The translations under genes were made by a program, and so were the position numbers. A DNA stretch of 45,181 nucleotides from Pseudomonadota bacterium (GTDB taxonomy: Bacteria; Pseudomonadota; Alphaproteobacteria; Rhizobiales; Aestuariivirgaceae), in NCBI GenBank assembly GCA_020161855.1, contig JAIUNJ010000013.1:1-45181 (forward strand). Reading direction: 5' to 3'. The notes beneath the pieces were generated by a model. The model did not search any database. It saw only the letters and a program-made list of their open reading frames with translations, and was not told the origin of the DNA. The stretch's first letter is position 1, and each line of letters begins with the position of its first letter. Positions 18,921 to 31,989 of the stretch are shown in pieces.

Positions 18921-19414
18921 CCGGCACACCCGATCGCATCCATGTTCACGGCACCTGCGTCAGCATCGGTGGCAGGGGCGTGCTCATCCGTGGCGTTCCG
19001 GGCAGCGGCAAATCGGAACTGGCCTTGCGGCTGATCGACTCGCCGGGCCTTGGCGCCGGCAGCACCCCGCTCCAGGCGATGCTCGTGGCAGACGACCAGA
19101 CCGCGCTCGAGTGCCGCGATGGCGCGCTCTGGGCCATGCCCCATCCCCGGTTGGCTGGCTTGCTGGAACTGCGGGGGCAAGGCATTCTCCGCTTTCCCCA
19201 TGTGCCCGAGACGAGACTGAGCCTCGTTGTCGACTTGCTCCCAGGAGCAGAAATTGAGCGCATGCCGGAATCCGGCGATCTGCAAACGGTAATTCTCGGA
19301 GTGACGATTGCCCGCATCCCGCTTGACCGCGGCCAGCCTGCCGCACCGTCCGTCATCCGCGCCGTTTTGACGGGTACGTTGAATCTGTTGCCGCGGGATG
19401 GCGGAACGTCGTAA
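18917..19414 (+). CDS. hprK: HPr kinase/phosphorylase, short alphaproteobacterial form
   Basis: A 165-aa protein containing only the C-terminal kinase domain of HprK. The P-loop GVPGSGKS is at residues 26-33. The family phosphorylates HPr on serine and also removes that phosphate; in alphaproteobacteria it links carbon status to the incomplete PTS. The N-terminal domain found in Gram-positive HprK (about 310 aa) is absent, which is normal for this group. The ATG at 18917 overlaps the chvG stop and gives the typical short protein; the frame upstream to 18896 lies inside chvG. Confidence 0.9.
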   Translation: MTGTPDRIHVHGTCVSIGGRGVLIRGVPGSGKSELALRLIDSPGLGAGSTPLQAMLVADDQTALECRDGALWAMPHPRLAGLLELRGQGILRFPHVPETRLSLVVDLLPGAEIERMPESGDLQTVILGVTIARIPLDRGQPAAPSVIRAVLTGTLNLLPRDGGTS

Positions 19415-19478
19415 ACAGCCCGTCCTTGTGCGATTTGGAGGGGGAGATATTGCTCACCACACGCCAGACAGGATGCCG

Positions 19479-19877
19479 ATGATCGGCTTGGTACTTGTGA
19501 CACACGGACGGCTCGCCAGCGAGTTCATCCACGCATTGGAACATGTGGTTGGCCGCCAGGATCACATCGAAGCCATCTGCATTGGTCCTGACGACAAGAT
19601 GGATGTGCGCCGCGCAGACATCGCTGCTGCTGCCGCCAAGGTCAACAGCGGGGAAGGTGTCATTATCCTCACCGACATGTTCGGCGGAACGCCCTCCAAC
19701 CTTGCTATCTCGCTTCTCGAGGAAGGCAAGATCGAAGTGGTGGCCGGGCTGAACCTGCCCATGCTGGTGAAGCTGGCGCGCGTTCGCCGCGACACCAACC
19801 TGCACAAGGCTGCTGCCGCGGCACAGGATGCGGGCCGCAAATACATCAACATCGCGAGCCAGGTTCTGGGAGACTGA
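19479..19877 (+). CDS. PTS EIIA component, mannose family
   Basis: A 132-aa cytosolic EIIA(Man)-type phosphocarrier. The phospho-accepting H9 is in LVTHGRLA, and the DMFGGTPSNLA segment is diagnostic of the family. No EIIB or EIIC genes are present, so the protein is probably regulatory, receiving phosphate from HPr. The start is taken at 19479 (MIGLVLVTHG), the usual family N-terminus; ATG 19473 is two codons upstream. The GGAGGGGGAGA run at about 19436 is too far away to serve these starts. The gene sits between hprK and the HPr gene, as in other rhizobia (manX or ptsM there). Confidence 0.9.
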   Translation: MIGLVLVTHGRLASEFIHALEHVVGRQDHIEAICIGPDDKMDVRRADIAAAAAKVNSGEGVIILTDMFGGTPSNLAISLLEEGKIEVVAGLNLPMLVKLARVRRDTNLHKAAAAAQDAGRKYINIASQVLGD

Positions 19878-19881
19878 GCCC

Positions 19882-20150
19882 ATGGCCTCGGTGATGCGGG
19901 AACTGCCCATCCTCAACCAGCGCGGACTGCACGCCCGCGCTTCGGCAAAATTCGTGAAATGTGCCGAAGGCTTCGATGCCAACATCACGGTGAGCAAGGA
20001 CGGCGAGAAGGTGCCTGCCACCTCGATCATGGGCCTGATGATGCTGGCGGCCTCAATCGGTACATCGGTCATCGTCGAGGCTTCGGGGCCGCAGGCCAAA
20101 CAGGCCGTGGATGCACTGGCAGCACTGGTCGCCGCCAAGTTCGATGAAGA

Positions 20151-20154
<4 letters not shown>
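19882..20154 (+). CDS. Phosphocarrier protein HPr
   Basis: A 90-aa HPr. H17 in RGLHARASAKF is the PTS phosphorylation site. S49 in TSIMGLMML is the serine that HprK would phosphorylate, and keeping it fits the presence of hprK in the same cluster. HPr receives phosphate from enzyme I (not in this window) and passes it to EIIA. The start at 19882 lies 4 nt after the EIIA stop, with GGGAGA upstream. Its stop codon overlaps the aspA stop on the other strand in the sequence CTAG. Confidence 0.93.
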
Positions 20155-21542
<1,388 letters not shown>

Positions 21543-21566
21543 GAACGCGATTCTAGGCCTCTGCGC

Positions 21567-23960
21567 TCAGCTCCGCAATGTGGCGCCGGTCGCCTTGCTG
21601 ACGGCCGCAACGATCTTGGCCGAGATGGCCTCGATATCCTCATCGGTCATCGTGCGCTCGCGGGGCTGCAGTGTCACTTCCAGTGCAAGGGAGGTCTTGC
21701 CATCGGTGAGCCTGAAGACGTCGAAGACGGAAGCCTCGGTGATCAGGACCTTGTCGACGCCGCGCGCCGCCTTCACCAGTTCCGCCGCCTGCACCTTGTC
21801 TTCGACGACAAAGGCGAAGTCGCGGGAGAGCGGCATGAGGCCCGAGAGCGAGAGCGCTGGCTTCGCCGTGCCTTTCTGGCGTGGCGCCGGAATGGCATTC
21901 AATACCACCTCGAAGGCCACCAGCGGACCTTTCACATCCATTTCGGCCAGCACCTTCGGGTGGATCTCACCGAAGTATGCAAGCTTATTCTGCGGTCCCA
22001 TCTGCAGCGTGCCCGACCGGCCGGGATGGAACCAGGCCGGAGCCTGCGCCACCACCTGCAGGGTCGATGCGGCCATGCCGCAGGCTTCGAGCAGCGCCAG
22101 GGCATCGGCCTTTGCGTCGAAGACATCGACGCTGCGAACACCGCCCTGCCATTGCCGCGTCACGGCCTCACCCTGGCGGATTCCTGCAGCGCGCAAGGTT
22201 TCATCCTTGGGCTGATCGCCGGCATAGGCATGGCCCACTTCTGAAATGGCAAAGCCCGAGAAGCCGCGCGCGAGGTTACGCCCGGCAGCAGCCACGAGAT
22301 TGGGCAGCAAGGAGGGGCGCATGTCGGTCAACTCGGAAGAAATGGCATTGGCAAGCCTCAGTTCCGGCTGGCCGCCACCGAAGAGCTTCGCCTGTGCTTC
22401 CGGCAGGAAGGCATAGGTGACGGCCTCGTTGAAGCCACGCTGGGCGAGTGTGCGGCGGCTTGCCAGCATGCGCTTCTGCAACGGCGTCAGCACGGGGCGC
22501 GCCACGTCATGCGGGCGTGTCATGGCGGAAAGCGGTACCTGCTCCAGACCAACGATGCGGCAGATCTCCTCGACGAGATCGGCCTCGCCATGAACATCGG
22601 GACGCCAGCTCGGCACCTGGGCCGAAGCGCCACCCGCAGCTTCCGTGACGATGAAGCCGAGGTCGCGCAGGACTTTCACCTGATCGTTCCAGGCTGTGCT
22701 GAGCCCGCCCAACGCCTTCACGCGGTTGCGGCGGAGCGTGACCTTGCGGTTGGGCAAGGGCGCCTTTCCGGCAATCACCAGTTCGGATGCCTCGCCACCG
22801 CAGAGATCAAGGATCATGCGCGTCGCAATTTCTGCACCCGTCTGCACGAAACCGGGATCGACGCCGCGCTCGAAGCGGTAGCGCGCATCGGAATGAATGC
22901 CGAGCTTGCGGCCGGTCGCCGCCGTGCGCACCGGATCGAAATAGGCGGCCTCGAGGAAGACATCGGTCGTTGCCTCGGAACAGCCGGAGTGCTCGCCCCC
23001 GATGATGCCGGCAATGCCTTCCGGGCCGTTGTCATCGGCAATGACCGTCATCTGCTCGGTGAGGGCATAGGTCTTGTTGTCGAGGGCTGCGAGCTGCTCG
23101 CCATTGCTGGCGAAGCGTGCGCGGATATTGCCCTTCACCTTGCCCGCATCGAAAACATGCAAGGGGCGGCCATAACCGAAGGTGATGTAGTTGGTGATAT
23201 CGACCAGCACCGAGATCGGCCTGAGACCGATGGCACGCAGGCGCTTCTGCATCCAGGCCGGTGAGGGGCCGTTCTTCACGCCCCTGATGTAGCGGCCCAC
23301 GAACAGCGGACACGGCTTGGTGTCTCCAGCCGGGAAATCGAGGCTGACACCGATGGGCGACTGGAACGTGCCTTTCACGGCCTCGGAGGCGAGCGGCTTC
23401 AGGGTGCCAAGCCCCTTGGCGGCAAGATCGCGCGCGATGCCATAGACGCCGAGCGCATCAGGCCGGTTCGCCGTCACCTTCACGTAGAACATGGGATCGT
23501 CGAGACCCAGCGCCTGGGCGGCTGGCGTGCCGACAGTCCACTTCTCGTCGACTTCGATGATGCCGTTGTGCTCGTCCGAGATCAGCAGCTCCCGCTCGGA
23601 GCAGAGCATGGCCTGCGATTCAGAGCCGCGGATCGTGGCTGGCGCGAAGACATCGCCCGTCGCCGGAATGACGACACCGGGCAGCGCAATGATGGCCTTG
23701 ATGCCGGCGCGGGCATTGGGGGCACCGCAAACCACCTGCTTGAGTCCGTCCTTGGTCTCGACCTTGCAGAGACGGAGCTTGTCGGCATTGGGGTGCTTTT
23801 CGGCCTCGAGCACATGCGCAACCGTGAAGGCCGAAAGCTGCTTCGCAGCATCGGCAACTTCCTCGACCTCAAGCCCGATGCCGAGAAGGCCCGCGGCGAT
23901 CTCGTCAACGGAGGCGTTGGTCTCGAGATGATCCTTCAGCCAGGAGAGGGTGAATTTCAT
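21567..23960 (-). CDS. pheT: Phenylalanine-tRNA ligase beta subunit
   Basis: A 797-aa beta subunit of the heterotetrameric PheRS. In order, the N-terminal EMAP/OB tRNA-binding domain (about 40-150, CKVETKDG and VVCGAPN), the B3/B4 editing domain (about 210-390, RFERGVDP), B5 (about 400-480), the catalytic-like core, and the C-terminal FDX-ACB anticodon-binding domain (about 700-797, [12 protein letters not shown]) can be recognised. The start overlaps the pheS stop by ATGA, giving coupled synthesis of the two subunits. Confidence 0.96.
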   Translation of the reverse strand: MKFTLSWLKDHLETNASVDEIAAGLLGIGLEVEEVADAAKQLSAFTVAHVLEAEKHPNADKLRLCKVETKDGLKQVVCGAPNARAGIKAIIALPGVVIPATGDVFAPATIRGSESQAMLCSERELLISDEHNGIIEVDEKWTVGTPAAQALGLDDPMFYVKVTANRPDALGVYGIARDLAAKGLGTLKPLASEAVKGTFQSPIGVSLDFPAGDTKPCPLFVGRYIRGVKNGPSPAWMQKRLRAIGLRPISVLVDITNYITFGYGRPLHVFDAGKVKGNIRARFASNGEQLAALDNKTYALTEQMTVIADDNGPEGIAGIIGGEHSGCSEATTDVFLEAAYFDPVRTAATGRKLGIHSDARYRFERGVDPGFVQTGAEIATRMILDLCGGEASELVIAGKAPLPNRKVTLRRNRVKALGGLSTAWNDQVKVLRDLGFIVTEAAGGASAQVPSWRPDVHGEADLVEEICRIVGLEQVPLSAMTRPHDVARPVLTPLQKRMLASRRTLAQRGFNEAVTYAFLPEAQAKLFGGGQPELRLANAISSELTDMRPSLLPNLVAAAGRNLARGFSGFAISEVGHAYAGDQPKDETLRAAGIRQGEAVTRQWQGGVRSVDVFDAKADALALLEACGMAASTLQVVAQAPAWFHPGRSGTLQMGPQNKLAYFGEIHPKVLAEMDVKGPLVAFEVVLNAIPAPRQKGTAKPALSLSGLMPLSRDFAFVVEDKVQAAELVKAARGVDKVLITEASVFDVFRLTDGKTSLALEVTLQPRERTMTDEDIEAISAKIVAAVSKATGATLRS

Positions 23961-25027
23961 GACAAGCCTCCCGCAAGTGTCGGCACCTGCAGTGATTTGA
24001 ATCCATAGTGGCGGAGCCAGCGCAGATCAGACTCGAAGAAGGCGCGCAGGTCCGGAATGCCGTATTTCAGCATGGCTATGCGATCGATGCCCATGCCGAA
24101 GGCGAAGCCCTGGTATTTGTCGGGATCGAGGCCACCGGCGCGAATGACATTGGGATGGACCATGCCGGACCCGAGAATCTCGAGCCAGCTGTCGCCCTCA
24201 CCGATCTTCACCTGCCCGTCTTTCCAGGAACAGTTGATGTCAACCTCCATGGAAGGCTCGGTGAAGGGGAAATGCGAAGCGCGGAAACGCATCTTCACAT
24301 CATCCACCTCGAAGAAGGCCTTGCAGAATTCATGCAGCAGCCATTTGAGATTGCCGAGATGCGTGGTCTCGTCGATCACCAGCGCTTCCACCTGATTGAA
24401 CATGGGCGTGTGCGTCATGTCGGAGTCGGAGCGGAAGGTGCGGCCCGGCGCGATGATGCGGATCGGCGGCTGTTGCGTCTTCATGGTGCGGATCTGCACC
24501 GGCGACGTATGCGTGCGCAGCACGAGGCGCGAACCATCGGGCTTTTCATTGAAGTAGAACGTGTCATGCTCCTGCCGCGCCGGATGTTCGGGCGGCATGT
24601 TGAGCGCATCGAAATTGTGGAAGTCGTCCTCGATGTGCGGGCCTTCCGCCACCGAGAAACCGAGATCGCCGAAAATCTGCACGATCTCTTCCCACACCTG
24701 ATTCACGGGATGGATGGTGCCACGCAGCTCATGGCGGACGGGAAGTGTCACGTCGACGCGCTCGCGCACCAGGCGTTCGTTCAACGCCCGGTCGGCGAGT
24801 TCGCCCTTGCGAGCCGCAAGTGCATCCGCGACCTTGTCCTTGAGCAGGTTGAGTGCCGCACCGAAACTCTTGCGCTCTTCCGGCGCCAATGCGCCGAGCT
24901 GCTTCATCTGCTCGGAAATCGTGCCCTTCTTGCCGAGCGCGGCAACACGCACCGCCTCAAGAGCCGCTTCATCAGCCGCAGCCGCAACCTGGGCCAGCGT
25001 TTCCTGTTCCAATGTCTCAAGCGACAT
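23957..25027 (-). CDS. pheS: Phenylalanine-tRNA ligase alpha subunit
   Basis: A 356-aa class II synthetase alpha subunit that charges tRNA-Phe. An N-terminal coiled coil (about 1-85) precedes the catalytic core with motif 2 ([17 protein letters not shown]) and motif 3 ([17 protein letters not shown]). The start at 25027 (MSLETLEQ) is set by GGGAAGAG just upstream; the in-frame ATG 15 nt earlier is less well placed. A strong hairpin with a T-rich tract ends about 14 nt before the start codon. Confidence 0.96.
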   Translation of the reverse strand: MSLETLEQETLAQVAAAADEAALEAVRVAALGKKGTISEQMKQLGALAPEERKSFGAALNLLKDKVADALAARKGELADRALNERLVRERVDVTLPVRHELRGTIHPVNQVWEEIVQIFGDLGFSVAEGPHIEDDFHNFDALNMPPEHPARQEHDTFYFNEKPDGSRLVLRTHTSPVQIRTMKTQQPPIRIIAPGRTFRSDSDMTHTPMFNQVEALVIDETTHLGNLKWLLHEFCKAFFEVDDVKMRFRASHFPFTEPSMEVDINCSWKDGQVKIGEGDSWLEILGSGMVHPNVIRAGGLDPDKYQGFAFGMGIDRIAMLKYGIPDLRAFFESDLRWLRHYGFKSLQVPTLAGGLS

Positions 25028-25040
25028 CGTCTCTTCCCTC

Positions 25041-25093
25041 AAAATAAAACCGGGCCTTCGAGACAGAGAGTATTCTCTCCCCTCAAGGCCCGG
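25041..25093 (-). terminator. Terminator/attenuator-like hairpin between rplT and pheS
   Basis: CCGGGCCTT and AAGGCCCGG (25085-25093 and 25050-25058) form a 9-bp perfect stem with a nested AGAGAG/CTCTCT hairpin. On the minus strand the tract TTTTATTTT follows at once. It sits between the rplT stop (25116) and the pheS ribosome site, so it either ends the rpmI-rplT transcript or attenuates pheST. No Phe-rich leader peptide is visible in the short gap. Confidence 0.8.
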
Positions 25094-25115
25094 TGAATGA
25101 CGTCGTATTCAAAAG

Positions 25116-25472
25116 TTAGGCGAGAGCCGCCTTGGCTTTGTCGACCAGGGCGGAGAAGGCCGCCTTGTCATGCACTGCGAGATCGGCGAGGACCTTGCGG
25201 TCCACCTCGACACCGGCCTTAGAGAGGCCGTTGATAAATCGGCCGTAGGTGAGGCCGAGTTCGCGCGTGCCGGCGTTGATGCGCTGGATCCAGAGGGCGC
25301 GGAAGTTGCGCTTCTTCTGGCGGCGATCGCGGTATTGATACTGCTCTGCCTTCTCCACGGCCTGAACGGCAACGCGGAAGATGTTCTTGCGGCGCGAGAA
25401 GTAACCCTTGGCGCGGGAAATGACTTTCTTGTGTGAACGGCGGGCGACTACGCCGCCCTTGGCGCGTGGCAT
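25116..25472 (-). CDS. rplT: 50S ribosomal protein L20
   Basis: A 118-aa L20, required for early 50S assembly. The N-terminus [16 protein letters not shown] and the [21 protein letters not shown] segment are typical. It lies 15 bp after rpmI, the normal order. In many bacteria L20 represses its own operon through the leader; infC, usually upstream, is not in this window. Confidence 0.97.
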   Translation of the reverse strand: MPRAKGGVVARRSHKKVISRAKGYFSRRKNIFRVAVQAVEKAEQYQYRDRRQKKRNFRALWIQRINAGTRELGLTYGRFINGLSKAGVEVDRKVLADLAVHDKAAFSALVDKAKAALA

Positions 25473-25487
25473 GGTGTGTCCTCCGCC

Positions 25488-25697
25488 TTAGCTGTGCTTG
25501 CCGGCGTAGGGCATGTGGATTTTGACCAGGCCGGCATCGCCGGAGGCCAGAACCATCGTGCCGCGCTGGTTGCGGATCTGCTTGTTGGAACGCTTGATCA
25601 TGCCGTGGCGCTTGCCGGCGGCACCTGCCTTCACCTTGCCGGAAGCGGTGAACCTGAACCGCTTCTTGGCTGAAGACTTGGTCTTCATCTTGGGCAT
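25488..25697 (-). CDS. rpmI: 50S ribosomal protein L35
   Basis: A 69-aa L35. The basic N-terminus [14 protein letters not shown] and the [13 protein letters not shown] segment are diagnostic. The start at 25697 has AAAGGA upstream and gives the family N-terminus; the frame runs 25 codons further up but that stretch is not conserved. It is first in the order rpmI-rplT-pheS-pheT-aspA, with the promoter presumably in the 227-bp divergent gap shared with the cupin gene. Confidence 0.96.
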   Translation of the reverse strand: MPKMKTKSSAKKRFRFTASGKVKAGAAGKRHGMIKRSNKQIRNQRGTMVLASGDAGLVKIHMPYAGKHS

Positions 25698-25924
25698 TTT
25701 GTTCAATCCTTTCAGAACATTAACAAAAACCGCCGTGGCAGCCCTTAACTGGCCAGGCAGCTTGGAACTCAACTGTTTTCAGTGAGATAGCGGGCATAAA
25801 GCAGAAAAGGCCCGGGAAGGCAAGCCGGGGGCCGGAAGCCTCTTGCCGCCGGGCTGCTGTCAGCTTTGTGCCCATGTGTCTGGCAGTGAGGGCACCTCGC
25901 CCGCTCCCGTGCTAGAATGGACCC

Positions 25925-26434
25925 ATGACCGACGACAAAAACCCGGCTCCAGCGAGCCCCATCGCCTCCGGCTCCGTTCCCTGGACGGAGTTCCGCCACG
26001 GCGAGGACTTTCACATTCGCTACCGGCACCTGTCGGAGGCAACGGGCCCGCAGCCCTACAAGATCGGCGTGGCCATCGAGGAACTCATGCCGGGCAAGCA
26101 GAACAACCCGGCCCACTACCACCTGCGCGAGGAGGAACACCTGCTCATCCTCGCCGGTGAACTGACCCTCCGCGTCGGCAAGGACTTTCATGTGATGAAG
26201 GCAGGCGACTACATCCGCTTTCCTGCCGCCGCACCGCATGAGCACTGTCTCTACAATCACACGCAGGAGATCTGCCGCTACATCATCATCGGCGACCGCG
26301 ATCCGCATGAAGTCGCGGTCTATCCCGATTCCAACAAGGTAAGCGTGAAAGGCCTCGGCGAGCGCTATCGCCGCGAGCCCCGCGATTATTGGGATGGCGA
26401 AGGTACGCTCACTGGCAAGAAGCCAGAAACCTGA
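25925..26434 (+). CDS. Cupin domain protein
   Basis: A 169-aa single-domain cupin, with a beta barrel of about residues 45-135. The two cupin motifs are visible: the first with the metal-binding HYHLREEEH and GELTL, the second with GDYIRFPAAAPHEH. The His/Glu ligands are intact, so metal binding is likely, but the substrate is unknown. It is divergent from rpmI and precedes the exporter gene by 77 bp. It could be a sugar- or small-molecule-binding regulator or enzyme. Confidence 0.8.
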   Translation: MTDDKNPAPASPIASGSVPWTEFRHGEDFHIRYRHLSEATGPQPYKIGVAIEELMPGKQNNPAHYHLREEEHLLILAGELTLRVGKDFHVMKAGDYIRFPAAAPHEHCLYNHTQEICRYIIIGDRDPHEVAVYPDSNKVSVKGLGERYRREPRDYWDGEGTLTGKKPET

Positions 26435-26511
26435 TCTCTTGACGGGACTCACGGGCACGCTCATCTTCCGCGCTCCCTTGCGCTCCGCCGCATTCTGAAC
26501 GGACAGCCAAT

Positions 26512-27762
26512 ATGTCAGACCCGAACCAAGCCGTGGCCGGCCGCCTCGGCCGAAAAGAATTCATCACACTGGTGGCGGCGCTCATCGCCATCAATGCCTT
26601 CGCCATCGACATCATGCTGCCCGGCTTGCAGATGATCGGCGAAAGCCTGGGCGAGGCCGACCCCAACCGCCGGCAGCTGGTGATCCCGGCCTACATGCTG
26701 GGTTTCGGCGTGCTGCAGCTTGTCTTCGGTCCGCTCGCTGACCGCTTTGGCCGGCGCAAGCCCATGCTGCTCGGCCTTGCCATCTATGCGGTGGCGGCGC
26801 TCAGCGCCTTTGCGGTGACCGACTTTCACTCCCTGATCATCCTGCGCTTCCTGCAAGGCGCGGGGGCCGCGGCTTCCGCCGTCATTGCCGTCGCCGTGGT
26901 GCGCGACACCTTCGTCGGCGACCAGATGGCCAAGGTACTGTCGCTGATCTTCATGGTGATGATGGTCTCTCCCATCATCGCGCCAAGCCTCGGACAGGCG
27001 CTTCTCACCATCATGGACTGGCGTGGCCTCTTCGGCTTCATGGCGGGCTTCGGCGGCCTTGTCGCCATCTGGGTCTGGTACCGCCTGCCCGAGACATTGA
27101 AACCGGAAGACCGCAGGCCCTTTACCTTCGGTGCCATCGTGGAAGGCTTCGGCATCGTCTTCGGCAACCGCGTGTCGCTCAGCTACATCATGGCGACGGC
27201 CCTGCTCTTCGGCGCGCTGATGGGCTTCCTTGCGTCGTCGCAGCAGATCTATGTGGAGCACTATGGCGTGGGACACTGGTTCCCGGCCTTCTTTGCGGCG
27301 GGCGGTATCTGTGCCGCCGTGGGCGGGTTCCTCAATGCCCAGGCCGTGACGCGCTATGGCATGCGCTGGCTCTCGCACCGGGCGCTGGTGGCCTTCGGCC
27401 TCCTGTCTGTCATCGCTCTACTGCTCGGCCTTGCACAGGCCTTGCCGCTCTATGTGTTCTTCATCCTGATGTGTGCGCTCTTCGTGTCCTTCAATTTCAT
27501 CATGTCGAACTTCGGCGCACTTGCAATGATGCCGCTGGGTGCCGTTGCCGGGACTGCGGCATCGACGCAGGGTTTCCTGCAGATGGTGATCGGCGCATCG
27601 CTCGGCGCCGTGATCGGGCAGTTCTACGACGGCACGACCGTGCCCCTGATGGCGGGCTTCGTGGTGCTCACCCTGCTTTCCGGCCTTGTGATCTTCTTCG
27701 GCGTCGGCAAGGCGACCGTGACCGAAGGCGGCGCGGCACCAGCCACACCCACGCACATGTGA
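26512..27762 (+). CDS. MFS transporter, Bcr/CflA drug-resistance type
   Basis: A 416-aa, 12-helix inner-membrane proton-coupled exporter. FAIDIMLPGLQMIGESL in TM1, the MFS motif GPLADRFGRRKPML between TM2 and TM3 (about 75-88), RFLQGAGAAA in TM4 and SPIIAPSLGQALL in TM5 match the Bcr/CflA group. Members expel bicyclomycin, chloramphenicol, sulfonamides or dipeptides; the substrate here is unknown. The start at 26512 has only a weak ribosome site. Confidence 0.88.
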   Translation: MSDPNQAVAGRLGRKEFITLVAALIAINAFAIDIMLPGLQMIGESLGEADPNRRQLVIPAYMLGFGVLQLVFGPLADRFGRRKPMLLGLAIYAVAALSAFAVTDFHSLIILRFLQGAGAAASAVIAVAVVRDTFVGDQMAKVLSLIFMVMMVSPIIAPSLGQALLTIMDWRGLFGFMAGFGGLVAIWVWYRLPETLKPEDRRPFTFGAIVEGFGIVFGNRVSLSYIMATALLFGALMGFLASSQQIYVEHYGVGHWFPAFFAAGGICAAVGGFLNAQAVTRYGMRWLSHRALVAFGLLSVIALLLGLAQALPLYVFFILMCALFVSFNFIMSNFGALAMMPLGAVAGTAASTQGFLQMVIGASLGAVIGQFYDGTTVPLMAGFVVLTLLSGLVIFFGVGKATVTEGGAAPATPTHM

Positions 27763-27856
27763 CGCGGCGATGACTGCGGCCCGGTGGCTGTAGTGGCCTT
27801 GCGCGTTGCATCCCCGCAAGCCGCGGCTCTATAGAGGCTTCAATCAGGAGGCCTCC

Positions 27857-29455
27857 ATGACACCCGCAGCAAAGACCGTTCTCAAGGAACTCAAGGCCCA
27901 TGCAAGGGCCGGGCTTCCCGACATGCGCAAGGCCTTTGCCAAGGGCGACCGCTTCGCAGAATTCTCCGCCCGGCAGGACGACCTACTGCTCGATTATTCA
28001 AAATGCCGGGTGATGCCCAAGACGATGAAGCTGCTCGCGGCACTCGCCAAGGCCTCGGACGTGGAGGGCAAGCGCGACGCCATGATGCGCGGCGATGCCA
28101 TAAACACTACCGAACAGCGGGCCGTGCTGCATACCGCGCTCCGCCGCCCCAAGAGCGGGCTGGTGTTCGTGGGTGGCCACAATGTGGTGCAAGATGTTCA
28201 TGATGTGCTGGAGGCCATGGCGCGCTTTGCCGTTGAGGTGCGCAAGAGCAACATCACCGATGTGGTCAACATCGGCATCGGCGGTTCCGATCTCGGCCCC
28301 GTGATGGCGACGCTGGCGCTTGCACCCTATCACGACGGCCCGCGCACGCATTTCATCTCCAACGTCGATGGCGCCCATATCGCCGACACGCTGAAGCTGC
28401 TCAATCCGGAAACAACACTGTTCCTCGTCGCCTCCAAAACCTTCACCACGATCGAAACCATGACCAACGCCCGCACGGCGCGGGGCTGGATCGTTGAGAA
28501 GCTTGGCGAAGGGCATGTGGGCGCGCATTTCGCCGCCATCTCGACGGCTCTCGATAAGGTGAAGGCCTTCGGCATCGGCGAGGACCGCACCTTTGGATTC
28601 TGGGACTGGGTCGGCGGACGCTATTCGGTGTGGTCGGCCATCGGCCTATCGGTGATGATCGCCGTGGGACCGCGCAATTTCCTCGACATGCTGGCGGGGG
28701 CACATGCCATGGACCAGCATTTCGTCAGCGCGCCGCTGCTGCAGAACCTGCCGGTGCTGCTCGGCCTCATCGGCATCTGGCATCGCAATGTCTGCGGCCA
28801 TCCTTCGCGCGCCGTCATCCCTTATGATCAGCGCCTGTTGCGCTTCCCCGCCTACCTGCAGCAGCTCGACATGGAGTCGAATGGCAAGCATGTGCTGCTC
28901 GACGGCAACGTGGCCAAGGAACCGACGGGGCCCATCGTCTGGGGCGAGCCCGGCACCAATGGCCAGCATGCGTTCTTCCAGCTGCTGCACCAGGGCACGG
29001 ATGTGATCCCCATCGAATTCCTGATTGCGGCGGAACCGCATGAAGTGGGCATCCGTGTGCATCACGATCTGCTCGTCGCCAATTGCCTGGCGCAGTCACA
29101 GGCCCTGATGAAGGGCCGCACGCTGAAGGAAGCGGAGGCGCAGCTTCTGGCCATGGGCAAGGGCAAGGCGGAGGCCAAGCGGCTGGCGCCGCATCGCGTC
29201 TTCTCGGGCAACAGGCCAACCATCACACTCGCCTACCGCCGACTCGATCCGCAAACGCTCGGACGCCTCATCGCCCTCTATGAGCACCGCGTTTTCGTCG
29301 AGGCCGCCATCTGGGGCATCAACGCCTTCGACCAGTGGGGCGTGGAACTTGGCAAGGAGCTGGCCACAGGACTGCAGCCGGTGATCGAGGGAACGCGTGG
29401 CACCGAAGGTCTCGACACTTCCACCGCCGGGCTGGTGAAACACCTGAAGGGCTGA
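27857..29455 (+). CDS. pgi: Glucose-6-phosphate isomerase
   Basis: A 532-aa cytosolic enzyme interconverting glucose-6-phosphate and fructose-6-phosphate. Visible motifs are [25 protein letters not shown], the PGI signature [18 protein letters not shown] (about 248-265) and [14 protein letters not shown]. The start at 27857 is chosen because AGGAGG lies 5 nt upstream; the frame open to 27806 has no such site. The stop abuts the sdaA stop on the opposite strand. Confidence 0.97.
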   Translation: MTPAAKTVLKELKAHARAGLPDMRKAFAKGDRFAEFSARQDDLLLDYSKCRVMPKTMKLLAALAKASDVEGKRDAMMRGDAINTTEQRAVLHTALRRPKSGLVFVGGHNVVQDVHDVLEAMARFAVEVRKSNITDVVNIGIGGSDLGPVMATLALAPYHDGPRTHFISNVDGAHIADTLKLLNPETTLFLVASKTFTTIETMTNARTARGWIVEKLGEGHVGAHFAAISTALDKVKAFGIGEDRTFGFWDWVGGRYSVWSAIGLSVMIAVGPRNFLDMLAGAHAMDQHFVSAPLLQNLPVLLGLIGIWHRNVCGHPSRAVIPYDQRLLRFPAYLQQLDMESNGKHVLLDGNVAKEPTGPIVWGEPGTNGQHAFFQLLHQGTDVIPIEFLIAAEPHEVGIRVHHDLLVANCLAQSQALMKGRTLKEAEAQLLAMGKGKAEAKRLAPHRVFSGNRPTITLAYRRLDPQTLGRLIALYEHRVFVEAAIWGINAFDQWGVELGKELATGLQPVIEGTRGTEGLDTSTAGLVKHLKG

Positions 29456-30832
<1,377 letters not shown>

Positions 30833-30927
30833 TGTCCCGCCAGCATGCCGCATTTTGTGGCACCTGTCTTGCCGCCGCATGCCATGCCAGCTACGAAAAA
30901 CGGCAACCTTCCTTCCGGCAGTTTCCC

Positions 30928-31803
30928 ATGCTCGCAGTCTCCCTCGGTGTCTTCGCCGCCCTGTGCTGGTCGATCCACGACCTGCTGGCCAAGATCTATG
31001 CCGAGACGGCTGGCCCCTATCGCATGGCCTTCTGGGTGATGGTTGCGGGGGCCATCGCCCTCCTCCCCGTCATCCTGTGGCGTGGCCACATCTGGGAAAT
31101 CTCGGGCCCGGGGCTGATCCTCCCCCTCATCATGGGCTGCTTCTATGCCTTCGCCGTGGCCGGGCTCTTCAAGGCCTTCAGCCTAGCGCCGGTCTCCATC
31201 GTGGGGCCCTTCACGGCAGGCTATCCGGCGCTTGTGATCTTCTGGCGCATCTACATGGGCCTTGTTCCATCGGCCGTGGAGTGGCTGGCCCTTGCCCTGG
31301 CCGCCTCAGGGGCTTTGATCGTGGCCCGGACCGGGCCCAAGGATGGCGGGCTGGCCATGATCGCGCCAGGCCAGCTGGGGCCGGTGATCGTGGCCTCGGT
31401 CGTGGCTTCCATCTGCTTTGCCACCACCATCGTCCTGGGACAGACCGCGGCCCCGCTCATCGGTGAGTACGAGGCCACTTTCATCTCGCGCTTTCCGGCG
31501 GCGCTGATCCTCGCGCCCCTGGCCTGGCGCGACGGCACGGCGCGGGGACGGATCGGCGGCAGGGCCTGGCTCGGCATCGCAGGGATGGCGCTTCTCGATG
31601 TTGCGGCGGTGAGCGGCGTCAACGCCGCCGGCATGCTGCCCGGCTCCGACTACTCGGCCATGGGCATCAGCCTCTATGGCGCCATCGCCGTGCTGCTGGC
31701 GATGATTTTTCTCAAAGAGAAAGTAACGGCCGGGCAATGGCTTGGCATCGGCGCCGTCGTCGCGGGTGTGCTTCTTCTCGCTTGGCCGCAAAATATTCCT
31801 TGA
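30928..31803 (+). CDS. EamA/DMT-type transporter
   Basis: A 291-aa integral membrane protein with about ten hydrophobic helices in two EamA halves (roughly 1-135 and 150-290). The second half ends with the typical SLYGAIAVLLAMIFLKEKVTAGQWLGIGAVVAGVLLL. The substrate is unknown; relatives export amino acids or metabolites. The start at 30928 (MLAVSLGVFAALCW) puts TM1 at the N-terminus. The frame open to 30832 would add a Cys-rich non-membrane stretch. Its promoter would share the 95-bp gap with divergent sdaA, so export of a serine-related compound is possible but unproven. Confidence 0.82.
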   Translation: MLAVSLGVFAALCWSIHDLLAKIYAETAGPYRMAFWVMVAGAIALLPVILWRGHIWEISGPGLILPLIMGCFYAFAVAGLFKAFSLAPVSIVGPFTAGYPALVIFWRIYMGLVPSAVEWLALALAASGALIVARTGPKDGGLAMIAPGQLGPVIVASVVASICFATTIVLGQTAAPLIGEYEATFISRFPAALILAPLAWRDGTARGRIGGRAWLGIAGMALLDVAAVSGVNAAGMLPGSDYSAMGISLYGAIAVLLAMIFLKEKVTAGQWLGIGAVVAGVLLLAWPQNIP

Positions 31804-31918
31804 CTTGGAATTCGTTTTGTTCTATCTTTGTTCCTGTCTTCGGAATGGGAATTTCTCCTGTTGCGGGGATTGCGGCCTTCCGGGGTTGCCTGCTGATTGA
31901 CATTGTGAAGAGGAAGAC

Positions 31919-31985
31919 CTGGCGGTGGAATATGCAACCCGCCAGATGAAGCGGAAAGCGGCAATGGCGGAGCCATGGCCCCGCC
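31919..31985. terminator. Two inverted repeats between the EamA gene and polA
   Basis: CTGGCGG/CCGCCAG (31919-31925 and 31939-31945) and a near-perfect palindrome at 31966-31985 (GGCGG, GCCATGGC, CCGCC) lie just beyond the polA stop in this convergent gap. No T-tract follows either, so they are only possible Rho-independent or 3'-end structures. Confidence 0.35.
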
Positions 31986-31989
31986 CCGC

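Noticed and set aside
25094-25115. Phe-rich leader peptide for pheST attenuation
   Set aside because: The gap between the rplT stop and the hairpin is about 22 nt and contains no start codon followed by Phe codons.
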